64,000 nucleotides of DNA, taken from JACVRW01 sp963835705. GTDB lineage: Bacteria > Actinomycetota > Thermoleophilia > Solirubrobacterales > Thermoleophilaceae. Every line of letters begins with the position of its first letter. Positions within the stretch are counted from its first letter, which is position 1. The notes under the pieces were generated by a model. The model was not told the origin of the DNA. It did no database searches and worked only from the letters and a program-made list of their open reading frames with translations. The stretch spans positions 62,001-126,000 of the forward strand of contig CAWIGR010000015.1 of NCBI GenBank assembly GCA_963835705.1, in the 5' to 3' direction. A program made the position numbers and the translations under genes. Below are positions 58,340 through 64,000 of the stretch, one piece after another.

Positions 58340-60665
58340 TTAGACGGGCGCCGGGGTGGGCCTGGGCTCTTCGGATACGTCGGGAGCCGGCGGGTCCCTC
58401 GGCTCGATCGGCGGCAAGGCGTCACGCTCCGCCCCGACCTTGGGCAGCCACTCGAGCCAGCTCGGCAGGTACCAGTTCCAGTCGCCGAGCACCTTCATCG
58501 ACGCCGGCAGCAGCACGCCGCGGATGATCGTGGCGTCGATCAGCACCGCCACGGCCAGCCCGAGCCCGAGCTCCTTGAAGTCGATGAACTCCAGGGTCAC
58601 GAAGACCAGGAACACGCCGACCATGACGAACGCCGCGCTGGTCACGGTCCCGGCGGTCGTGGAAATCCCTCGGCTGACGGCCTCGTCCGTCGACATGCCG
58701 CGGTCGTACAGCTCCTTGACCCGCGACAGGATGAAAACGTGGTAGTCCATCGACAGCCCGAACAGGACCACGAACAGGAACAGCGGCAGCCAATTCGTGA
58801 CCCCGCCGTTCGAGGTGAAGCCGAGCAGCGACTCCAGGTTTCCGTTCTGGAAGACCAGCACGAGCACGCCGTAGGCGGCCCCGACCGAGAGCAGGTTCAG
58901 GACGATCGCCTTGATCGGGATCACGATCGACCGGAAGGTCACCAGCAGCAGCAGGAACGCCAGCCCGAACACGAAGGCGAAGATCAGCGGCAGCCTGCTG
59001 TTCAGGTTGTTGGCGAAGTCCTCCGAGTTGGCGGCGTCGCCGGTCACGTTGACTGTCGTTCCCTCGACCGCTCCGACGGTCGCCGGGATGATCTCGTCCC
59101 GCAGCTCGTTCAGGGCGTCGACCGAGGGGTCGTCGGTGCCGTTGCCACGAGTCGGGACATTGATCTGGGCGACCGTGCCATCCTCGCTGTAGAGGACCTC
59201 GGTCCCGGGCTTGAACGCATCGGGGCCGTCGACCGCGACGAGCAGCTCCTCGATGCCGGCGGCGGCGGGACCCGAGCGCACGTCGTCGGCCTCGACCACC
59301 ACGGTCGCCGTCACGCCCTCGGCCGGGAACGCCTCCTTGACCGTGTTGTAGGTCTGGATCACCGGCACGTCCTGCGGGAAGTCGTCGACGCCGCTGGTGA
59401 CGCTCTTCATCTGGAGCGCCGGGATCGCCAGGGCCACCAGGAGGCCGGCCGCCAGCAGGATCGCCAGGGCGGGGCGCCGCATGACGCGGCCCGTCAGCGC
59501 CGTCCAGAAGCGCGACTCGCCCGCCGGGCGGCGGCGGCCGATCAGGGGCACGCGTCCCTTCTCGACCCGGTCGCCGAGCCACGACAGCATCGCTGGGAGG
59601 ATCGTCAGCGAGGCGAAGACGGCGATCGCGACCACCAGGATCGTGCCCCAGGCGAACGACACGAACGACTTGTCGCCGCTGATGAACATGCCGGCCATCG
59701 CCACGATCACCGTCACCCCGGAGATCAGGACAGCCCGCCCAGAGGTGGCGGCGGCGGTCTCGAGCGAGCCTCGCTCGCTCCGCCCGGCGGCACGCTCCTC
59801 GCGCTCGCGCCGGAGGTAGAAGAGCGAGTAGTCCACACCCTACGGCCAGCCCGATCAGCAATACGACGGCGGGGAGGTTGCTGTCCGCCGGGACGAGCTG
59901 GCTCGTGATCGAGACCAGACCCAGGGCGGCCATCACGGACGTGAGGCCGATCAGCAGCGGCAGACCCGCCGCCACGAGCGTCCCGAAGGTGATGATCAGG
60001 ATGATCAGCGTGATCGGCAGGGAGAGCATCCCGGCCTTCTTGAGGTCGTCCGTGATGACCCCGTTGATGGCCTTGTTGGCGCTGGCGCCGCCGAACTGCT
60101 CGACCGCCAGATCGGGATGATCCGCCTGAGCGGCAGCCACCGCGTCGAGAGTGGGGGCGACTCGATCTTTCGTCTCCGTCGAGTCGCCGGCGATCTCGAA
60201 CTGCACGAGCGCCGCGTGGCCGTCGGCCGAGACCTCGGCGTCACCGGTCAGCGGTGACTCCACGTTCTCCACGTACCGGACCTGCGAGAGGCGGCCGGTC
60301 ACGTCCTCGACCGCCGCCTGGAACTCGGGATCCTCGATCGTGAGCTCGTCGCTCTGAACGAAGACGACCTCCTCGGTCGGCCTCATGCCGGCGTCCTCGA
60401 GCGCCTGCTCGGCTTCGTGCGCCTCACCCGAGAACTGGTCGACGTCGGAGATGTCCTTCTGTACGACCACGTTCGAGCCGACGTAGAAGGTCACGAGCAC
60501 GAACGCAAACCAGCCCAGGATGGCCTTCTTGCGGTGCCGGCCGCTCCAGTGCGCCATCCGGCGCGCCAGGTTGTGGGGCTGTGGCGCGTGTTCGGTGCCC
60601 GCGCCGTTGCCTGAGGTGTCCGGCCGGTCCGGCTGTGGGTCGCGCTGGATGATGCGAGTCTTCAT
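58340..60665 (-). pseudogene. MMPL/RND-type transporter, single frameshift
   Basis: From ATG 60665 the N-terminal half holds the first helix KKAILGWFAFVLVTFYVGS, the periplasmic domain and SLPITLIILIITFGTLVAAGLPLLIGL. At 59835-59842, where GLAVGVDYSLFYLRR is expected, an extra base shifts the frame (TAGGGTGTGGAC for GTAGGGGTGGAC). The second half, MDYSLFYLRRE through SMDYHVFILSRVKELYDRG and the final helices, is intact to the stop at 58340. Corrected length is about 775 aa, normal for the family. Function: lipid or drug export by proton exchange. Confidence 0.85.
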
Positions 60666-60740
60666 CCGCCGACCGTCCCATCTGCCGCCGCTGGGCGTAA
60701 GGCGGGAAACTTGCGTTTCGGGGGGGCGGGTTTCTGGTGT

Positions 60741-60768
60741 TTGACGTAGGGATTGGTAGGAGTAGGCT
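60741..60768 (+). promoter_or_regulatory. Predicted promoter of the histidine kinase operon
   Basis: TTGACG (60741-60746) and TAGGCT (60763-60768), separated by 16 bp, resemble sigma-70-type -35 and -10 boxes. They lie about 70 bp upstream of the kinase ATG (60836), which also has GGGAGGAGAG just before it. The 170-bp gap to the divergent MMPL gene holds no ORF. Confidence 0.4.
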
Positions 60769-60835
60769 GCGCAATGACGCCTCCCATGCCGAGTGGACTC
60801 GTCCTCGTCTGAGGGCAACGGCCGGGAGGAGAGAC

Positions 60836-62599
60836 ATGGCCGTCTCAGCACCGCCCTGGAGCGCAGGTCCGGGCGTATCGCACGCGCCCGAGCCGTCCCT
60901 GCTCTGGGCCGGAGCGCTCGCGGGGTGTGCGGCCGCCGCCGTATCGGTCCAACTTGCGCTCGCGAGCGACCACGTCGCGGAGCCCGGGCTTCAGGCCGCG
61001 CTGGTCGACTGGATCACCCTGCCGTACATCTTCGCCGGGCTGGTGGCGTGGTGGCGGCGGCCGGACAGCCGCTTCGGACCACTGATGGTGGCCGCGGGCT
61101 TCGTCATGTTCCTGTCGAGCCTCCAGTGGGCGAACGCGCCCGGCCCGTACACGCTCGGACTCGCGTTCGACATGCTCCCCGTGGCGCTCTTCCTCCACCT
61201 GTTTCTCGCGTTCCCCGACGGTCGGCTGGAGGACCGCCCGGAGCAAGTCGTCATCGCGGCCGCCTACGCGGCGGCGATCGGGCTGCAGTTCGTGAAGATG
61301 CTCCTGGGAGCGGGCGGGCCCGACAACCTGCTGGCGGTAGTCGCCGAGCCGGCCGCGGCCGACGTCGTGCAGGACGTTCAGCTGATCGGACTGGCCGTCC
61401 TCGCCCTGATCGGGATCGTGCTGCTCGCCGTGCGCAGGCGCCGCTCCGGCCGGCCGCTGCGCCGCGCGGTCTCGCTGCTGGTCGACTCCTTCGCGCTCGG
61501 GCTCGTGATGATCGCCGCGCTAATGCTGGCCGGCGCGTTCGAGCTCCCGGCGTTCGAGACGATCCGGCGGGTCACCTTCGGGGTGATCGGAGTCGCGCCG
61601 GTCGCCTTCCTGGTCGGCCTGATGGATGCGCGACTCGCCCGCTCGGGCGTCGGCGACCTGGTTGTCGAGCTGCAGGCCGATCCGCCCCCAAGCGCTCTCC
61701 GCGACGCCCTGGCGCGCGCCCTTCGCGACGAGTCCCTGACCCTCGCGTACTGGCTGCCCGAGTTCGAGAGCTGGGCCGATCTCGACGGCCGGCCCATGGA
61801 ACTGCCCGGGCCGGGTTCGGGCCGGGCGACGACCGTGATCGACAGGGACGGAGCGCACGTCGCGGCCCTGCTGCACCACCCCTCGCTGGACGACGAGCCG
61901 GAGCTCCTGGATGCGGTCAGCGCGGCGGCCGACATCGCGCTCGAGAACGGGCGCCTGCACGCTGAGCTCAGGGCCCGCCTGGTCGAGCTCAGGGGATCGC
62001 GCGGCCGCGTGATCGAGGCGGGCCAGAAGGAGCGCGAGCGGCTCGAGCGCGACCTCCACGACGGCGCGCAGCAGCGGCTCATCGCCCTCTCGCTCGATCT
62101 GAGCCTGCTCGAGGCGCGCCTCGGCGACCACCCGGACGCTCAGGCGAGCCTCGACCAGGCGCGGCGGGAGATCGCCCTGTCGCTCGAGGAGCTCCGCGCC
62201 GTGGCGCGGGGCATCCATCCGGCGGTGGTCACCGGCCATGGACTGGGCGTGGCGCTCGAGTCGCTCGCTGCGCGCGCTCCGGTGCCTGTCCGGCTGACGG
62301 TGGGGGTTGAGGGGCGCGTGAGGGAGCGGCTCGAGGTGGCGGCCTACTACGTCGTATGCGAGAGCCTCGCGAACATCGGCAAGCACGCCCAGGCGACGTC
62401 GGCGACGATCGACGTTGCCCGTAGCAACGGGCACATCGTCGTGGAAGTCGTCGACGACGGGATCGGCGGCGCGGACAGCGAGCGTGGAACGGGTCTGCGC
62501 GGCCTCGCCGACCGCGTCGAGGCGCTCGGCGGGCGCCTGCGCGTCTGGACCCCACTCGGCGGCGGGACGCGCGTCAGGGCGGAGATGCCGTGCGACTAG
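60836..62599 (+). CDS. Sensor histidine kinase (HisKA_3 type)
   Basis: 587 aa from ATG 60836. N-terminal membrane domain of about six to seven helices (SLLWAGALAGCAAAAVSVQLAL through VAFLVGLMD, residues 20-290) and a linker of about 100 residues. The dimerisation/phosphoacceptor motif is KERERLERDLHDGAQQRL with the His of LHDGAQ, and the HATPase region has VVCESLANIGKHAQA (N box), VDDGIGGAD (G1) and GTGLRGLADRV (G2). It phosphorylates the response regulator encoded by the overlapping next gene. Confidence 0.9.
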   Translation: MAVSAPPWSAGPGVSHAPEPSLLWAGALAGCAAAAVSVQLALASDHVAEPGLQAALVDWITLPYIFAGLVAWWRRPDSRFGPLMVAAGFVMFLSSLQWANAPGPYTLGLAFDMLPVALFLHLFLAFPDGRLEDRPEQVVIAAAYAAAIGLQFVKMLLGAGGPDNLLAVVAEPAAADVVQDVQLIGLAVLALIGIVLLAVRRRRSGRPLRRAVSLLVDSFALGLVMIAALMLAGAFELPAFETIRRVTFGVIGVAPVAFLVGLMDARLARSGVGDLVVELQADPPPSALRDALARALRDESLTLAYWLPEFESWADLDGRPMELPGPGSGRATTVIDRDGAHVAALLHHPSLDDEPELLDAVSAAADIALENGRLHAELRARLVELRGSRGRVIEAGQKERERLERDLHDGAQQRLIALSLDLSLLEARLGDHPDAQASLDQARREIALSLEELRAVARGIHPAVVTGHGLGVALESLAARAPVPVRLTVGVEGRVRERLEVAAYYVVCESLANIGKHAQATSATIDVARSNGHIVVEVVDDGIGGADSERGTGLRGLADRVEALGGRLRVWTPLGGGTRVRAEMPCD

Positions 62600-63234
62600 C
62601 GATCGCCGAGGACTCGGTCCTGCTGCGCGAAGGGGTCGCGCGGCTGCTCGGCGACGCGGGATTCGAGGTGGTCGCGCAGTGCAGCACCGCCGATGAGCTC
62701 ATGCTCAAGGCGAACAGCTACGAGATCGACGTGGCGATCGTGGACATCCGCCTGCCGCCCACGCACAATGACGAGGGCCTGCGGGCGGCTCTGGAGATCC
62801 GGGCGAACCATCCCTCCGTGGGGGTGCTGGTGCTGTCGCAATACGTGGAGGTGGGCCTGGCGATGAAGCTGCTGGCCGACTCCGCCGAGGGCGTCGGGTA
62901 CCTGCTGAAGGACCGGATCAGCGACGTCGAGCAGTTCGTCGCCGCGGTGCGGCGCGTGGCAGCAGGCGGCTCGGCGCTCGATCCGATCATCGTGTCGACG
63001 CTGCTGGCCCGGCGGCGCGCCGACGATCCGCTGGCAGCGCTCACGCCGCGCGAGCACGAGGTGCTCGAGCTGATGGCCACGGGCAGCTCGAATCAGGGAA
63101 TCGCCGACCTGCTGGTGATCACGCTGCGCGCCGTCGAGAAGTACGTGTCGAGCATCTTCGGCAAGCTCGGGCTGCCGTCGACCGGAAGCGAGTCGCGGCG
63201 GGTGCTGGCGGTGCTGATGTTCCTGCGCTCGTGA
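62590..63234 (+). CDS. LuxR-type response regulator
   Basis: 214 aa, GTG start overlapping the kinase stop by 10 bp. The receiver has the acidic pair in AIAEDSVLLREG, phospho-acceptor Asp52 in IVDIRLPP, and Lys in YLLKDR. The LuxR HTH is LTPREHEVLELMATGSSNQGIADLLVITLRAVEKYVSSIFGKLGL. The pair is a complete two-component system; the stimulus and regulon are unknown, and no palindrome-type target is obvious nearby. Confidence 0.93.
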   Translation: MRLAIAEDSVLLREGVARLLGDAGFEVVAQCSTADELMLKANSYEIDVAIVDIRLPPTHNDEGLRAALEIRANHPSVGVLVLSQYVEVGLAMKLLADSAEGVGYLLKDRISDVEQFVAAVRRVAAGGSALDPIIVSTLLARRRADDPLAALTPREHEVLELMATGSSNQGIADLLVITLRAVEKYVSSIFGKLGLPSTGSESRRVLAVLMFLRS

Positions 63235-63250
63235 CGTGCGAAGTCGGCGA

Positions 63251-63649
63251 TCAGGCGCTGGAGCGAAGGTCGAACCACACGCCCGTGCCGCCGGTGCTGC
63301 TGATGATGCCCCAGCCGTCCGCGATCCGGTCGACCAGCACAAGCCCCCAGCCACCCGAGGTACCGGGGGACGGGTCCACGCGGTCGCAGCGGAACCCGTC
63401 CCCCGGTTGAGTCACCTCCACCCGTAACCGCCGGGGCCAGTGTGTGAGCTCCACCTGCAGAAATTGATCCGGTCCGACCCCCGCATGGAGCACAGCGTTG
63501 GTCACCAGCTCGGTTACGAGAAGCAGGACGTCCTCCCGGAGCGCGGCGGGGATCGCTCCGTCGGCGCCGCGCACGGCTTCCCTCGCCGCCGGGGCGGCGT
63601 CGAACCCTCCGTGTACCGAGAAAGCAAGGCGGTCGCTCATAAGGCTCAT
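63251..63649 (-). CDS. Anti-sigma-factor-type ATP-binding protein (HATPase_c_2/RsbW-like)
   Basis: 132 aa from ATG 63649. The GHKL fold is shown by LLLVTELVTNAVLHAG (N box), RVEVTQPGDGF (G1-like) and SGGWGLVLVDRIADGWGI (G2), ending GTGVWFDLR. Such serine-kinase/anti-sigma proteins act on anti-anti-sigma factors or sigma factors in stress and sporulation-like switches. No anti-anti-sigma partner is adjacent in this window. Confidence 0.85.
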   Translation of the reverse strand: MSLMSDRLAFSVHGGFDAAPAAREAVRGADGAIPAALREDVLLLVTELVTNAVLHAGVGPDQFLQVELTHWPRRLRVEVTQPGDGFRCDRVDPSPGTSGGWGLVLVDRIADGWGIISSTGGTGVWFDLRSSA

Positions 63650-63782
63650 GCTCGACTCAAGTGCTGCGGCCGGCCGGGGATTTGGGCCGATAGGAGCACT
63701 CGCCATTGCCTGGAGCGAAGCGCGCCCGGCAGCTTACCACCGAGAGGGCGTCCGAGCTAAAATGGTGGGTCTCGCCGCCACG

Positions 63783-64000
63783 ATGAGCTATCGCGAGACA
63801 CAGCATCTGCGAGTGTTGATCGCCAACGAGCGCAAGGATCGCTTGGCGCTCGTTGCTCCTGTCGTGGCTTCGCTTGGGCACGAGGTGATCGCCCGCGAGA
63901 TCGACGTCGACGACGTCGGCCCGGTCACCGCCCGGGAGCGGCCCGACGTCGCGCTGGTGGGGCTCGGCGAGAGCTCCCAGCACGCCCTCAGCCTGATCGA
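63783..64000 (+). CDS. Response regulator receiver-like protein (probably ANTAR type), 3' end outside window
   Basis: Partial: 72 codons from ATG 63783 to the right edge (ATG 63762 is in frame upstream). LRVLIANERKDRLALVAPVVASLGHEVIARE is the opening of a receiver domain, with IDVDDVGPVTARERPDVALVGLGESSQHALSLI in the phosphoacceptor region, where VGLGESS replaces the usual Asp. This is the pattern of receiver-ANTAR RNA-binding regulators in actinobacteria; the ANTAR domain itself is beyond the window. Confidence 0.65.
   Translation, partial: MSYRETQHLRVLIANERKDRLALVAPVVASLGHEVIAREIDVDDVGPVTARERPDVALVGLGESSQHALSLI

Noticed and set aside
57638..59908. 756-codon open frame on the plus strand across the MMPL and membrane-protein genes
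   Set aside because: It is the mirror of two genuine minus-strand genes; the translation is repetitive Asp/Arg/Gln/His-rich and matches no fold.
1..64000. CRISPR arrays, restriction-modification or other dedicated phage-defence loci
   Set aside because: No regularly spaced repeats and no Cas, methylase-endonuclease or known defence cores were seen; the Fic and antitoxin remnants alone do not justify the label.

Overview
The window is high-GC, densely packed bacterial chromosome with many GTG starts and 4-bp or longer stop/start overlaps. The gene set points to an actinobacterium, most likely class Thermoleophilia (Solirubrobacterales type). Pointers are the mismatch endonuclease NucS, F420-type luciferase-like oxidoreductases, a CsbD/HdeD/UspA stress set and repeated small SnoaL-like proteins opening with a MSxxNVEIVRR signature. 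This placement is inference from gene content. No rRNA, CRISPR array or complete transposon was seen.

Layout. 1-8.6 kb: housekeeping and redox genes (HAD, SnoaL, SRPBCC, MFS, YceH/DUF480, two Nudix, MsrA, P450, an in-frame LLM oxidoreductase-PPK2 fusion, NucS). 8.6-18.5 kb: hydrolase, CsbD, a response regulator divergent from a UspA gene with a perfect palindrome between them, a secreted subtilase, TadA, a VOC/HxlR pair around an inverted repeat, HdeD, and a truncated ECF sigma gene. 18.6-22.2 kb: a small decayed integrated element bounded by a tRNA-Ser(CGA) gene and a copy of its 3' end, holding a Fic protein with a strong palindrome upstream, a frameshifted antitoxin-like gene, DUF2442, SnoaL and a frameshifted tyrosine integrase. 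22.2-31.4 kb: more SnoaL genes, PspC, LLM, an MscL remnant, a GlpA/GlpB-like FAD pair, a zincin, a Baeyer-Villiger-type monooxygenase, tRNA-Ser(GGA) and methyltransferases.

31.4-45.2 kb is the most coherent accessory block. It holds a FadR-type regulator, a dimethylglycine/sarcosine dehydrogenase-like FAD-GcvT protein, an APH/choline-kinase-like kinase, a K+/H+ antiporter, an amino-acid/polyamine permease, an FGGY kinase, and a tight four-gene run: glutamine-synthetase-like ligase, PuuD-type hydrolase, aldehyde dehydrogenase, SDR. Together they look like uptake and gamma-glutamylated breakdown of an amine or amino alcohol, possibly with methyl-group salvage.

45.2-56.1 kb: amidotransferase, YqgE/AlgH, an MBOAT-SGNH O-acetylation cluster with one broken SGNH copy, an RlmA-like methyltransferase, a lytic transglycosylase lipoprotein, UspA, and a DrrAB-type ABC exporter. 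56.1-57.0 kb is a gene graveyard (VapBC and MocR fragments). 57.0-60.7 kb holds tandem membrane-protein paralogs and an MMPL transporter, two of these three frameshifted. 60.8-64 kb holds a two-component system, an anti-sigma-type ATPase and the start of an ANTAR-type regulator.
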